Counted from the first letter of the stretch, positions 45,530-59,200 are shown. The stretch is DNA of 64,000 bases from Larix kaempferi (GCA_027924585.1 BSBM01000637.1:3596001-3660000); one strand, 5' to 3'. Notes: generated by a model not told the origin, from the sequence alone. Program-made: numbers and translations.

Positions 45530-46368
45530 CTTTCTCACCAGTTAGCCTTCCAGGTTCATACAAAAATTCGTGGAAATAGCATCCATCGCATTGTTTTAGA
45601 TGAAGGTGCCTCCACGTCGATCATGTCTTTGAATTGCTGGAGAGCCTTAGGCTCACCCAAAGTCACAACCTCTCCCACTACTCTCAGGGCATTTGATGGA
45701 CACAGTTTTCAACCTTATGGACTCATTCCCTCAATTGGTGTTGAACTGGGGGAAAAACAGTATCCATACACATTGAAGTCGTAGATGCACCATTAGATTA
45801 CAATCTTCTACTTGGTCGGAACTGGTTTTACGTCATGACCGCCATAGCATCTACAGTCTTTCGAATTGCTCAATTTCCTCATGAAGGGAAAATTGTCACC
45901 ATTGATCAACTTGATTACTATATCCCATACTCTCATTCGAGCTCCGCCAACACCGTCCCGTTATTGGATCAACCTCGGTACCGGTTCCAAGACATTGGTG
46001 TTGGTCTCATGAAGGATTCTTCCCTTATTGGAGTTTTTCCAGAGCTGGGGACCCATGTTCAACCAGTCAACATGATTTCATCAGATGTCACCCCTTCCAA
46101 TGATTCATGGGTGATTCTGAGTCCCGCTCAGATTGAAGACTACGACAACTCTATGCCTTCGAATAGAAACCTCGCAGTGTATGAAGCGATCCAATCGGCC
46201 ACCGATTGGGTCGACTATTCTACTCATCACACCGTGGCACAACTCTCATCTGAGACTCATCCATACCCACCACTTATCAATCCTCTCAATTTGATTTTTC
46301 CCACTAACAAATCAATTATGGAGGTTATGAGTGGCGATGAGCCACCATGGGGAGATTTTCATCATTGA
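45530..46368 (+). pseudogene. Aspartic protease region of element F
   Basis: It continues in the gag frame after a TGA (45527-45529). The active site reads IVLDEGASTSIM, Asp-Glu-Gly as in B, followed by TLRAFDGHSF. One frameshift lies in a run of G and A near 45755. After it come YNLLLGRNWF and EGKIVTIDQLDYY. The rest (to 46368) is a linker leading to WGDFHH, also present in B (WDDMHHRS). Confidence 0.8.
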
Positions 46369-46428
46369 TCTTCATTCCCCACCATTCAGACGCTTGAGCC
46401 CGACACAAAACCCAGTACTTCACTTGGG

Positions 46429-49282
46429 ATGGTTCAAACCAAGTTTCCCACTTCCCTCGATGAATTATTTTCCGAAGGAAACTTGGCTAACCTTTTGGCA
46501 ACCACTCCCATAGATATTTCAATGAAACCTGGTATCGTGGAAAACATACATATTGGCAAAACTTGTACTCCCCTCGAAATGGAGTTCTATAGTGCCTACT
46601 TCAAAACCTTCCTCGATGTTTTTGCTTGGAGTTATGAAGAAATGCCAGGAATAGATCCCTCGATTGTGGTCCATGAAATTCCAACCTTCCCTGGCACCCG
46701 ACCTATTCGGCAGAAACTTCGACCCGTCCACCCTCGTAAGGAAGCCGCTATTAAAGCAGAAGTTGAAAAGCTTTTGCGTGCTGGTTTTATCTATCCTGTC
46801 CCATTGACGGAATGGGTATCTAACATCGTTCCTGTAGCCAAGAAATAGGGAATGATCAGAGTCTGTGTCGATTACCGTGACTTGAACAAAGCTTGTCCAA
46901 AGGACAACTACCCATCCTCCTATCCGACTAGCACAGATCATCGATAACTGTGACGGGAGTGTCATCTTTTCATTTATGGATGGCTTTTCTGGCTATAATC
47001 AGATCGATATCCTCCTAGTCGACTAGCACAAAACAGCCTTTAATTTCCCTTGGGGGATTTTCGCATATCGAAAGTTACCTTTTGGCCTTAAAAATGCAGG
47101 GGCAACTTTCCAACAGGCGATGTCATACGCATTTCATGACATCAAACATATTGTAGAACCATATCTTGATGATCTTCCCGCTCACTCTCAGACCCGGGAT
47201 GACCATCCTGATCACTTAAGTGCCATTTTCGAAAGGTGTCGTCGCTACAATATACGTTTGAATCCACATAAGTGCGTCTTTTGCGTAGAAGCCAAAATTT
47301 TTTTGGGATTCATAATCTCCAAAAGCGGGATACGCTTAGATCCTGCGAAGGTAGAAGCTATCTTAGCCCTGCCTTCCCCCACAAACATTCCAGAACTTCA
47401 AAGTTTGCAAGGGCACACAAACTTTCTACGTCGTTTCATCTGTAATATTTCTGAGATAACAAAAGGCTATATGAGGCTTCTCAAAAAGAACATTCCCTTC
47501 ATATGGGATGATGAAGCCCAATGCTCCTTTGATAATCTAAAGGCCACCTTAACCAAAGATCCTGTGATCCAACCCCCCAATTACACACAGGATTACATTC
47601 TTTATCTCGCAGCTTCAACTTCCACCATCGGTATGGTGCTAGTTCAGGAAGACCACAATGGCATAGAACATGTGGTATACTATATTAGTAAGAGTCTTCT
47701 CGACTCCGAAACTCGTTATTCACATGTTGAAAAACTGGCTCTGGTAACAATTTTTGCTGTCCAGAGATTCCGTCATTACATTCTGCTCCGCCGGACCACT
47801 GTTATAGCCGATTTCAATCCAATGTATTATATCCTCATGCGTCAAGTGCTTGGGGGAAAATATTCTCGTTGGATCGTCATCCTTCAAGAGTTTGACTTGG
47901 AATTTGTCAAAGCCAAGTCCAAGAAGTCTTTGGTCTTTACTGAGTTGATTGGTAACTTGCCCCGTGCTACCGAGCAATCCGAGCCCATCGATTCTCTTCC
48001 TAATGAATCATTGTTCCTAATTAGCACATCTGATCCGTGGTACGGGGATATTCTATTATATCTCCAAACCCAATGCTTCCGCCCCGACCTCAATCGCGAT
48101 GAACGTCGACGCATCCGACATCACGCCAAATACTACCTCATAGTCAACGACACTCTTTATCGACATGGTGTCGACACCATCCTTCGACGCTGTTTGACCC
48201 TAGATGAGGCGGAACGTGTTCTTAATGACTACCACGCTGGAGCATGTGGTGGTCATCTCTCTGGGATGGCTACGACCCAGAAAATACTGCGAGTATGATA
48301 TTTTTGGCCCTCAATTTTCAAAGACTGCATTGAAATGGTCAAGAAATGTCCACCATGTCAATTCTTTCATAGTAAAACACGCTGGCACCCTGCTCCACTC
48401 CATCCTGTTATTGCCGTCAGCCCTTTTTCCAAATGGGGCATAGATTTCATGCACTGTAAGCCCACTTCAACCGAGGGGCATAGCTATGTCATAGTAGCTG
48501 TCGACTATTTCACAAAATGGGCTGCAGCGATGCCTACTTATGCTGAGGATGGAAAAACAGCAACACAATTCATATTCAATCACATTATAGCTAGATTTGG
48601 TGTCCCACAATCCATTGTGACTGATTATGGCTCCCACTTCAGGAACCATATGATCGAGGAACTAAGTTCCAAGTTGGGTTTTCGCCATGAAAACTCAACC
48701 CCGTACTACCCACAAGCCAATGGCCAAGTTGAAGCCATTAACAAAGTCCTGAAACGAATGATTCAGTGTATTGTGGGTACCCATAAATCTAACTAGCACT
48801 CAGCTCTATTTTCAGCACTATGGGCGTACCGAACCTCAGTAAAAAGTGCTACTAGGTTTACACCATTTCAACTGGTGTATGGCCTAGAAGCCATTTTACC
48901 GATTGAATGTGAAATTCCATCACTTAAGATAGCCATAGAGCTACTTCCTCACACCACTTCCGAAGAGGAACGGTTTCTATACCTAGCTAAGCTAGATGAA
49001 ACTCACCGCGACGCCGCTTTAGCCAACAAAGCTCATAAAAAACACGTCAAAGCTCAGTATGACAAATATGTTCAACCTCGGATTTTCAATGAAGGTGACC
49101 TCGTACTCACATATGATCAAATGCACGATAAACTCAGAAAAGGAAAACTAGAATCTATGTGGTACGGCCCCTTTGTTGTAAAACGTGTCTGGGAGAAAGG
49201 AGCTTATGAACTCATCGATTGTGATGGCACGCCATTGGCACGACCCCGCAATGGGCTATACCTCAAACGCTTCTACGCGTAA
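46429..49282 (+). pseudogene. pol: pol of element F: RT, degenerate RNase H, integrase
   Basis: RT starts near 46429. TAG at 46846 and several changes at 46915-47030 break it. The frame from 47120 is open to a TGA at 48296 (where Trp is expected) and holds YLDD (about 47160-47171). The resident RNase H reads YLAASTSTIG, so the first catalytic Asp is Ala, and KKSLVFTELI, so the last Asp is also gone; the Glu and the third Asp remain. Integrase keeps its zinc site (YHAGACGGH, CPPC) and DDE residues (WGIDFMH, TDYGSHF, GQVEAIN). One TAG is at 48794. The tail ends NGLYLKRFYA. Confidence 0.9.
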
Positions 49283-49402
49283 GGTTTCCCTACGCGGGTT
49301 ATTTTTTGTACATAATGTACTTAGCTTATTTTTACTCATCTTTTGGTGTGCGCATGGACCTCATGTATCCATTCTTACTTTGACTCGTGATTTTATGCGC
49401 AA

Positions 49403-49816
49403 ATGTCTACCTACTTCGGATTCACTGATGGTGCAAGCCAGCATACCCGGAATCTCACTTCCGCAGCATGGGTAATCTATTCTCCCACTGGAGAGTTGAT
49501 ATCTTCAGGAGCCAATTGTTTGGGTCCTGCAACCAACAATATCACAGAGTACCATGCAGTCATCGGACTCTTGAAAGAGGTTGCTTCACTCGGAATTGAC
49601 TCCCTATCAGTCTTTTTAGACTCCCAACTCGTGGTTTCTCATCTGAATCATGTTTACACAGTTCGTGATCCTATCCTACCTCGTTTATCTCGAAGGGTAC
49701 TCCTCTTGGAACGATCTTTTAGTTTCATTTCATATCAACACGTACCAAGGGAATTCAATTGTATAGCTGATTCATTAGCTAATTACATCTTGGATTGGCA
49801 TCTTGCCCATACATAA
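49403..49816 (+). CDS. Second RNase H of element F after integrase
   Basis: An intact 137-codon frame carries a complete RNase H active set: Asp9 (FTDGAS), Glu49 (NITEY), Asp73 (FLDSQL) and Asp123 (IADSLA). This is the form found in plant and archaeal RNase H and in the reverse-transcriptase-like plant family. It starts 120 bp after the integrase stop, so it needs its own translation route or was once fused by read-through. The resident RNase H in the same element has lost two acidic residues. It is the only undamaged gene in F. Confidence 0.85.
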   Translation: MSTYFGFTDGASQHTRNLTSAAWVIYSPTGELISSGANCLGPATNNITEYHAVIGLLKEVASLGIDSLSVFLDSQLVVSHLNHVYTVRDPILPRLSRRVLLLERSFSFISYQHVPREFNCIADSLANYILDWHLAHT

Positions 49817-50285
49817 AAACACATCACAAAAAATAAAACACACAAAGTCATTGTAAATAAATAGATCATAAAAATAGGTCCATATCACTGTATATAAAAG
49901 CGTTTTTCCAAATACATATAGTTTGTGTTTTAAAGACAAAATTTGGGACCAAATCCCATACAAAAATTTGGCTCTCAAAGCCTACATATCGTATACATGC
50001 CGCAAAAAGATAAAAGCTACCATCTAGGGAGATCTAGGAGATCTATCATGTCCCTCATCAGATTCCTCACACTGCTGGTGATAGCACACTACAACTCGAG
50101 CCACCCTACGAAGGAGTCGGCCAATACGCCTAGGCACACCTACAGTATGTCATTGGAGATGAAAAGGGATGTCGTCCACCCTCATAGCAGGAATACCGTG
50201 AGTCAAACCTTGCAAATTCCTCTCTATTTCTTGGACCCCTCCCGCTTCATCTTCGTCTTCTTCCTCGTCTCGAGCGACTTGGCGA
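49817..50285 (+). other. Element F region between second RNase H and antisense gene
   Basis: No plus-strand gene is seen. The part nearest 50285 is probably exon 2 and 3' end of the antisense gene. Confidence 0.5.
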
Positions 50286-51293
50286 TCAACACCACCTCAG
50301 CGTAATCGAAAGTACCCTGCCGGTCTCTATGGTCCACAATCTGCGACATGCACACGTACATACATTAAAGTATTTTACACATTCTAAATAAAAATAAAAA
50401 TTATATATTCGAAAAAGAAAAAATATATCCATGAAGGACATACCTGAGTTGTCCCAATCCTCATCTTCCAGCAGTGCCAAGTCTATGTCCTCGCGGAAGT
50501 CCACCCCCGCATAGGGGTAGTCATCGATCATCACTATTTGTTCCTCGAGCCACAAGAAGAAATACTCACCAAAAGCCAAATGCTGAGGTCCCCCAAGACG
50601 TCCTGTATAATCACTCCATCGAGCCATCCATGGCTCGGTAGGTGGACGGGGGGGCATAGCTATCTGTGGGCACAACAATAGCACCCTCGCCAAAAAGAAG
50701 GTGACTAAGATGCTCTCGTAACCAAATTAGGAATTCTCTCCAAGCCTGCACTTGTTCACTTGCTCTTTGAGGTTAGACAACACTGCCTCGCACCAGTTGA
50801 ATACTATTCCTGCCATACAATCCACTGCAAGATTCATCTATGTACGGGATGCCTGATGGGGACCCGTAATCCCTGCTGCACGTGTGATGGTGAACAACAT
50901 GGTCTTTATAGGAAGTTCTATAATGTCTTTGATGACCACCTTGCCACTTTTCTTTCCCGAACCCTGACGGTAGTAACGGGAAATCAAAGCATCCGTGCTC
51001 GCCTCTGAGGCTGCGTATCCAGTAAAATTCACCCGAGCTCCTCTTTTTGAGAGGCCTATGAGAAAATAAATGTCCTCGAGTTGAATTTATAGGATGTGTT
51101 ATCCTACTTGGAAAGCCTGAATATCGGGGTCCCACATTTGAATAATGTGGGTGAGAAGCTTTGCCTACTTACGAATACCCTTGGTCTTGAAGAATTTTAA
51201 CAGACCACATTCTCGCAGTGCAGTCAAGGTCTCTTCGTCATTTTCAGCCTCCAAATCATCTGCTTCATGTTCTCTTTCTTTCCAATGGACCAT
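50220..51293 (-). pseudogene. Antisense gene of element F, PMD-like, with one intron
   Basis: A single frame can be followed on the minus strand from ATG 51293 through about six stops to 50444. It contains ECGLLKFFK, MWDPDIQAFQVG, IQLEDIYFLIGLSKRG, ILVTFFLARVLLL and QIVMIDDYPYAG. An intron at 50443-50341 has donor AACTCAG|GTATGT and acceptor GTCGCAG; exon 2 contains QIVDHRDRQG, matching QWYRDHRGR of B's exon 2. In F the join is one base out of frame, consistent with decay. The order of conserved words is the same as in B's antisense gene and E's sense third ORF. The function is unknown. Confidence 0.7.
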
Positions 51294-53711
51294 TTTTCTC
51301 CAAACAAGTTTCAAACACCTGCAAAAGGTCATGGGAAACATTTAGTAATTATTTAACAACTTGATCTCGGCTAAAAATTTGGGAAAAAATGTTTTTTTCA
51401 TCTTAATTTTCGCTCCTATCGTGCCTAGGTAAAATTGGACTGTGCAGTATTGCATGGTACTGTGCCTCTATTTAACCTCACAGTGCAGTACTGTTACATA
51501 GTACCGCACTTCCTGATATGGACCCCGCGCGGTACTGTGGAGGGCAAATTTTTCCCAATAGGACTTGCCCAAAAAATTACCTTTTCCTATTGAAAACAAG
51601 TTATTCATACATAAACTGAAAGAGAGGCTTAAAAGCTCTTACCTGGCACAGACGGCTGTTGAAATGGTGCCCTGAATCTCCAGATATGGACTCTTGAAGT
51701 TTTGCTCCTCAAATGGGTAAAATATCCTCTTTTGGTAAATGCACAAGTGAAATGGTAACTTTCTATTTTTACCTATCCTTTATATAGCTTTTTCACTCAT
51801 TTTTTACTCATTATTTTATCTAGTTAAAATAAAACCCATTTCACATTACTGATATCTGGTTTCATGAGCACTTATTGACAGGATCTCCTTTAAATACAAT
51901 ATATTCACACTGGCGTTCATTTATCGTTTGACCTTCATTCTGAGCCTACTTTAACTTTTTCATGCTCTGGATTAAAACTTGAAAAAGATTCCAAGCGCTT
52001 TTACACCCATCTCGTGCTTGTCAAACTCAAGTAAATGGTGTCGAGTTCGGTCAGCTTTACTCATGCTCGTTAAATGATGAGGAAAGTATTATCCTGGTTG
52101 TATTTTATTCTCTTTTCGGACCAGAATAATTAAAAATTATGAAAAAGACCATTGGAGTCCATAGTTAAGCTCTTTTCAGACTCCCTAAAATTGAAAAGAT
52201 TGCCAAGTGATCTTGACTCTTTCACACTTGTAATAGTATTTGAAAGGTCATCTTTTCGGTGATAGGTTACCCCTTTTTCGGCCCGTCTAGACTATTTAGG
52301 AGAAAGGTATACCTTAGTCAATTTTGGCTGGGAGAGTTCTCTCGGGAATTGTTTTACACTTTTTCAGGATCGAGGGACTAAATTTACGAAAAAGTACACT
52401 TTGGAGCCTCCTTTAAGTTTTTCAGGCTCTCTAAATGTGAAAAACTACCGAGTTTTCCTTCCTTGGACTCGTTAAAATTTAACATCGAAGGACCCACTTT
52501 GGGACGAACCCCTCCTTTCTCAGGTTCGTAAAACATGTGAGATTGGACTCATCTATGAGATGAGCTACACCGAGCATCTTTTATCCTCTTCAAGCTCAAA
52601 AAACAACAAAGAGGTACTCGTCTATCATGTCGAGGGAATATGGGGAACAAGTCAAGTTTGTTTTGGCAGCTTGTCAGTCATTACCTTTGAACATGGCATG
52701 TGTCTGTCCCTTTTCTATACTGGGTATCTATTTTTCACTGAGTTATGGTCATCATCCTGAGTCATCTCCCTGGCCACGAGCCTACTCATTAGGTGTCTAT
52801 CCTCTGCTATCAATAATCCCTGCTGCCAAGTCTTGTTACATGCCATTACATGTTCAAAGGGTTGCAGTGTTCAGAGTCGTTCATTGTGTTAGACCTCCGC
52901 TGTGTCAGTACATACTCCATTGTCTCATCATATTATACTATCTTTCATTCCGATTTTGTGTCGATGATGTGGGAAACATTATGGCCCACCTTCGACGAGT
53001 CTATTCCGGTCGACACCAAATCACTATCCGGGAATTGGACTTAGGGATCAACCATCAGTACCTTGGCACCTGCATGCCTCAATGGTAGGTTTCCTCGTGT
53101 TCAATAGTAGGTTTACATCACCGAACTCTGATCGAACAATCTCTCGAATGCTCGACATCAACTCATCTATTTGCATTTCGTTGAGATGTACTTCTAATAC
53201 CTTGGGGATCATCGTCATCATTGGTGATTTCCCTCGCATTTGTTAACGGTTCACATCATTGACCGGTAATCAAATGGTTTCTACCATGTTCGACTTCAAC
53301 ACTTTGTAATCACATGGCTAGATTCGTATCATTTGTGGTTGGGTAGAAGACCCTGGGCGTGCCTTTGTATCTTGATTGTGTCCAGGTTGCGATGGAGATA
53401 TCCTTGGTATTGTCACACAGATCCACTTTTTGTATTGGTCGTGGCTATGTCATTACTGTCTCATGGATCTACGCTTGTTCATAGTAGCCATGATCTATCC
53501 ACAGTCTATATCATCTCAATACTCATGGATCTGCAATGTATTGGTCGGCAGCCATGCTTTGAGTCAATTATTTTCGAGCATGGGGATGTCCCCCTCGGTG
53601 GTATATCTAACATTTTGTTTCTCTGTTTCAGCTCCTTGTTTCTCTCCTCAACGCTATCTCTGCATGGTATTTGTAAAGTCTTTCGGCCATCAGTCCCTTC
53701 TGACCTCACAC
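51294..53711 (+). other. Long non-coding 3' region of element F
   Basis: No gene is seen. The short open frames (52560-53834) show no domain. A palindrome cluster is at 51439-51540, upstream of the antisense start. Confidence 0.6.
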
Positions 53712-53724
53712 TTTAGGGGGCATC
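53712..53724 (+). promoter_or_regulatory. Polypurine tract of element F
   Basis: ttagggggcatc precedes the LTR start TGTTATAC. Confidence 0.8.
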
Positions 53725-54699
53725 TGTTATACTTCCATATTCCACAGTGTCGCATCTTCACCACAAAAAGAGTTGACGACACTTCCCCTACTGCTCAAAA
53801 CACCCAGAAGAGAAAAATGATGAGTGATCCTTGAAGGTAAACCTACCCTGACAAGAATCAACCTAGCTGAGACTTCATTTACCCTAACTATCGCACCTTT
53901 CTCAGTTTTAGGTGTGCGGTAGTCCGTACTACTGCGCTATGCTACTTCTTTGCCATGCGGTACTACCGCGTTATGCTATTTGCTGGAGGCACGGTACACT
54001 TTTTTTAGCCTTTTTTCCATGGCTTATGGGATTTTGATTTTCTAGAGATTTTGGAGGATTGAGGTCCCTGATTCGATCCTAACTCACTTTCTGTGATTAG
54101 TAGGCCTAATCCACTAAACTCTCCCTAGATCCACCCTTCTCTCTTGTTGGTTAAGCCTACCACACACTATAAGAGAGAGACAATCCATGAGCAAAGGGGA
54201 GGACTCTTAGAGGTATCAAACTTATGATCTTGCAGCTTTGCGGAGATAGCTAGAGGAGGAACCACTTGGAGTTGGAGGATTGACTTCGACATCAAGCAAC
54301 CTTTGTAAGCATTCTTCAAGTTTGTAATAAAAATAACTTGTCTTGTTTTTCCCATTTCATGTGTATTGTATAAGTTTCTGACATGGAATGTATCTAGTCT
54401 ATATTTGAATTTAATCTTTGCTTCAAGGTATTTGGAAGCTTGTATGCTTGTTCTTTGTTTGATTCCAACAGTTTCTGCATTGGAGCTTTGGGATCAAGAG
54501 TTAGAAGCGGGACAAACGTCGGATTGGAAGGTGAGTTATATATTTCATCTCTTCCGAATGTATGTGATCTTGTTGTGAAAATTAATTCAGGAAATTCAAG
54601 GTAGCATTTGTTTAGTTTTGTCTTATCTTAGAGTCAATTAAAAATCTGCTTTAATTTAAGAGAATTTTTACTTATCCGTAGGGAAAAATTCTACCAACA
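53725..54699 (+). repeat. 3' LTR of element F
   Basis: It is 975 bp, equal to the 5' LTR, and ends ctaccaaca. A TATA-like box is at 54168-54175. Confidence 0.95.
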
Positions 54700-54704
54700 C
54701 ATGC
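54700..54704. repeat. Target site duplication of element F, right copy
   Basis: catgc matches 39108-39112. Confidence 0.95.
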
Positions 54705-55248
54705 CAAGGTATCCAAATTTGAATATTATTGATAAATCTAATTGGCTAATTATGTCAAGAATCAATCAAATGTCAATTTCATACATGGTCTCATTCCCTT
54801 ACCCATATCGCCTCTATTAAACGAATGGATTATGCATCATTGCGATCTTCAAAATATTTGCATGACCGCCATATGGTCTTAATTATCCTATTGTATGACT
54901 TGTCATCATATTAATCGAATCATCATCTCTCACGTGTAATCCGTGCTTATTATTTCATTTTGAGAATTACATTCAACCTGTCCAAAGCTCGGCTTTGGAC
55001 ATGGTTGAATATATCATATCCACATGTATTCACTAACTCACGCATTTCTATGTAGGAACTTGATTCAAGACCTTTGATAAGCGTGATCTCTAAGAATGCC
55101 TATGATCATTCAACCATTCAAACAGACTTCAATTTAAATTGACGACTGCATAAATTTCGCTCCACTCTATTTGCTTTCCATTTTTTCTGTTAAGCTGCAT
55201 CTCTTGCATTCCCTGTACCTATCCACATCCCTCGACCTCTATTTTATT
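54705..55248 (+). other. Element A region before the extra ORF
   Basis: AT-rich, no gene or motif recognised. The frame of the extra ORF is open from 55171, but the ATG at 55249 (MPIHHKPGSYQ) looks the better start. Confidence 0.5.
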
Positions 55249-56246
55249 ATGCCAATCCATCACAAACCTGGCAGTTACCAAGACCTCCTTTGCATCCCTG
55301 AGTTCAAAGAGTGTCGTGAGGTATTCCTTCAGGCCGAATGGGGTCCATTCCTTCAACTTCTTGATGGCCACGACCATGAAATCTCCTTACTATTTGCAAA
55401 AGGGTTCGATGGCAAGATGGCCAAAGTTGGCCATCTCACTTTTTTTGTGACGGAAGAATCTATCGCATTAGCCACATAGCTCCCTAGGGAAGGAGCCTGT
55501 TGGCATAAACATCTTCTCCTTCCATGTAAGGCTCACGAATTTGCTTTGAAGACCGAATATCAACATGTTGCTAGAACAAAAGGATTCCACTAGGAGTGGG
55601 TCAAGCCGGAATACCTAGATCTCTTGACTATCATCATCCATATGATCACTTGTGAGAGTAGGTTTACTATTTTTAAAGTCTACCATTTTAGATTGCTGGC
55701 ACATTTTGTTAACAATCAGACCCTCAATTTCCCATTCTATTTCCTGAAAAGTTTAGAGAAAATGTCAAGCTAGGTCAAGAAGAATACTGTTAATCCCTCT
55801 AGAAACTTATACCATCATTGTCTCATTCAAATCTTGATCATTCACTAGTTGGAAAAGAAAGGGCAAACCGGGGATCATTTTGTCTTTGAAATACTAAAAC
55901 CTCATTTGATCGAGAATCCTATTGCTAAATCCTCTTCTTCTCAAAAACACCATCGTTTCCACACTAGTATTAGTGAGCCTACCGAAGCCTCTACACAAAC
56001 ATAACAAGACACCAAGCATGTGTGGTTTGATGAGAATCCATCAGGAGATGTACACCTTGTCCATCCATTGCCTTCTCTTGATCTTACCCTTGGTGACCCT
56101 ACTTCGGAACCTCCACTCTTTTCAGTACCCACTAAATCCACGAGAACAAATCAAGATGAGTTCGTCAACCAGTCTGCCATCCAGACTACCATTTATCCAT
56201 CACGTTCAGACAACCAGTCAGATGACCATACCCTTGAAACACCTCT
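55249..56246 (+). pseudogene. Extra ORF of element A, N-terminal part (cut by element G)
   Basis: One frame runs to 56246 with stops at 55477 (TAG), then TAG near 55591, 55771 and 55845, and TAA near 56002. It contains FLQLLDGHDHEISLLFAKGF, KVGHLTFFVTEESIALAT and LPREG. These fit a widespread, uncharacterised plant retroelement protein whose signature is a hydrophobic strand, then VTEExIAxATGLP. I read this as the same superfamily as the third ORF of E (DLIHRITGLSKVG), at low identity. Element G is inserted after the codons for DHTLETP, and the frame continues exactly at 60590. Confidence 0.65.
56242..56246. repeat. Target site duplication of element G, left copy
   Basis: cctct here and at 60585-60589. 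Confidence 0.85.
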
Positions 56247-59200
56247 TGTAACATCCCAAATTTTCATAAAAATTTAAAACTTCTGAAAAACAGTATTAAA
56301 TACGAAAATTATAGTTGTGGAAAATTATAATTGTTTGATTACGACAGCAATGATTAAAAATTCGTTAGTACTAAACATAATTTAATTTATGTTTTAGCAT
56401 CGTTATGACAATGACAACTTTAACACACATTTGACAAACATGATTATGGTAATAAATGAACTAACGGGTCAGAAATATGATACGATACTTTTTCTTTTGA
56501 GATGATACTGATAGTTTGATTTTTGATGAAGGGTGTCCTACGAGGTACCCTGGATTTTAATTAGCTGCAACGCTAAAGCATTTGAAATGTTCTATGTGTA
56601 GACGACAGGTAAGAGTTCCCATGACTACGTAAAATTCAAAGTACTTTTAGTTTAAATTCAACGTCGCAGATAAATAGAATGTTAGAAATCTATTGCGACT
56701 CGCAAAAAGGAATACAGGTATGATTTACATGATTATAGTTACTATTTTTTCGAAGGCTGTCTTACAACCTTACAATGTTTACAATAATGTCATACATTAA
56801 CATCATCAGGATGATAGTTTCGTCACTGTATTCATCATCGTTGTAGTAGCTAGCTTTGTTGCCGTCTTAAGATAATTAATATCTTTATAGTACCGATGTA
56901 GTAAATTGCACCGTAAACTCATTTAATTGTTTGCAATGAGAAATTATGGCAAAAAGGTACATAGCATTCAATTAGTTTTCATGCTAAATATTTTTCATTC
57001 GATTCATTTGAAATATCTACACTACAAACTACTTAATTCTTATAATTGCAATACTAGAAATTATAAGAAATATGGACAAAAGTTGAAAATACATAATTAA
57101 TATTTAATCTCTTATGTATTGACTATGTTAAACCATAATTTTTCCATGTTTAACTATATATGATACTTATAAGCTTCAAAGGATTATATATATAGTATCA
57201 TTCATTATATATCTTGCATATGAATGAAAACTATATAAATTTCATGACCATGATCATCCTAACAACTACTATATAAACAAAATACAAGCATTAAAATCTA
57301 TGAATCGTATGGAACCATACTAACACTATATAAACTTTGAAGTGTTAAAAGAACGTAATATAAAGTTTCTATGTTACAACATAGACTTGAAATTATATAC
57401 ATAAACCTTGAATGTTGAATAACATTCTAACACTAAAGTCTTAACGTTGGGATTTAATCTTGCAGACTATTTCGTTGATATATGGTACTAACATATATTA
57501 AATGCCAAATGGACAGGTTGATAGGCCTTTAAAACTTGGCATGTGCTTCGAGCCAGCGAGGGGATAGTGTATCGATCTGCATTAATGGATGTCTCAACTA
57601 CAGAGTGATGGGGACTGATAGTACCTCCACATGATATCAAACCACTAATATGGTGATTGCAAAACGCCAGTAAGTAGTGTTTGCATGTTTATTTTCTTTG
57701 AGTTGGGTTATGATCGATCCACCGAATACAATCGTGGCAATGCCATGCTTGTGCTATTGAAGGAAACATTGAATGCAAAGACTGCTCATCCCAATGCAAC
57801 CTTGTTGGCACCCTTATGATCGTTGATTATGATGAAACTAGGTCGTTGGATGCAACCCTAGCTTTTTCGTCGTTGTGTTGATTGATAGAGTGTTAATGTG
57901 TATTGTTAATCACTATTGTTTCGGCCTTGAGGCTAACAGGCTGTCAGATTCTAGGGTTAGTTGAGGAAGCAAGAGGATTCGACCTCATAACCTGTAGGTT
58001 TAAGGGGATAGTTGCAGGTTTTTCTCCTCGGCCAAAGCGTTGTGGAACTTGTTGTGTCTTGAAGATTTGCAATTTTTTTTTCTAGGTTTGAACAATTGTC
58101 GAGTTGATAGGTTAGTTGTTTCATGTTGAAGTTTTGAATGGAAAGATACCTTCCTTCAACAAAAGTAATGGTATCCTTCTCTCGTCCAAAGCAAGGAATT
58201 CGTCGTGTATAGGTGTATGTACAGAGCTCGGCCGTCGACTGTCAAGGGTAAGTGACCTCCAAACTCAGAATTGCTAGTAACATTTGGTTTACAGCTTTAA
58301 AATATACAATGTCTAACGTTTGATCATTCATGTGGCAGGCACTAGTTTCGAAAAGAAAACTTTGAATTGGATTTTGGAAATGGATGGCCAGTCTCCATTC
58401 CTAGTAAGCTCCAGGTCTTCAAACCCTCATAGGTGCTCTTCGTTCTTGGTTAATGTGGTTTTTCAACAAATTGAGTAACTCAATTTTCACCATACTTCGT
58501 TGTTGTTTTCAGTCGGGAAACTTCAAAGATTTCTATGTTTGAAGTGAGAATTAAATAGGGAATGACCCTCATCTTTTGTAATGATACTCTGTGTTTTAAT
58601 TTCTGATGCCTAGCTCATCAAGTTTTAGAGTTGTAAAACTCATTTTTAAATCTAAGGTCAGGGATAAACCATGTGTGGTTCTTTTGTTTTCGAAAAGTGA
58701 AATAGATCTACACGTTGATGCTTCATTAATGAAGCTGGAACCTATGTTGGGGTTCGAAACTCAAATTTGGAAAAAGAGTTTTGATTTTAAGTTTTGAATG
58801 AAATAATGGTTGGAGCTGAAGCTCCTTAACTCTGTATACTATAATTTTAACTCTCGACAAAGTAGAAGTTTGTTTATGCTACTTGTTTTATGTTATGTGT
58901 TTGAGTTCGAAAAAGAAAGTTGGGACTGTCGAGTTATACGAACTTGTATGTAAAAACATAGTTTGATAAGTTTTGTGTATTTGGAAACGATGAAATGGCT
59001 TTTGTTTGAAGAAGGAAAGGAATAGGGCCATGCCAAAATTCTAGTCTTGTCTTCGAAAATGAAAGATATTATTCCCATGTAACTCCAGAACAACCCTTAT
59101 GTTGAAGCTAGGGTTTGTATGGTAATTTAAATGTGGATGTAATTCGTGTTTTAAGTTACTATTGAAAATGATAAAGGAAACCTGGAAAAATATGATCTAA

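Larger units (their letters stand above)
39113..54699 (+). mobile_element. Element F: complete Tat-like Ty3/gypsy retrotransposon
   Basis: F is 15,587 bp with 975-bp LTRs, a tRNA-Arg-type primer site, long leader, gag, protease, RT, RNase H, integrase, second RNase H, antisense gene, long 3' region and polypurine tract. The LTRs differ at about 40 positions by eye, the most of the three pairs. All genes carry stops or frameshifts, so F is inactive. It shares gene order with B, but its LTR is from a different family. Confidence 0.95.

Noticed and set aside
52560-53834. Plus-strand frames of 64-153 codons in F's 3' region
   Set aside because: They overlap each other in different frames, show no domain, and have no counterpart in B's 3' region.
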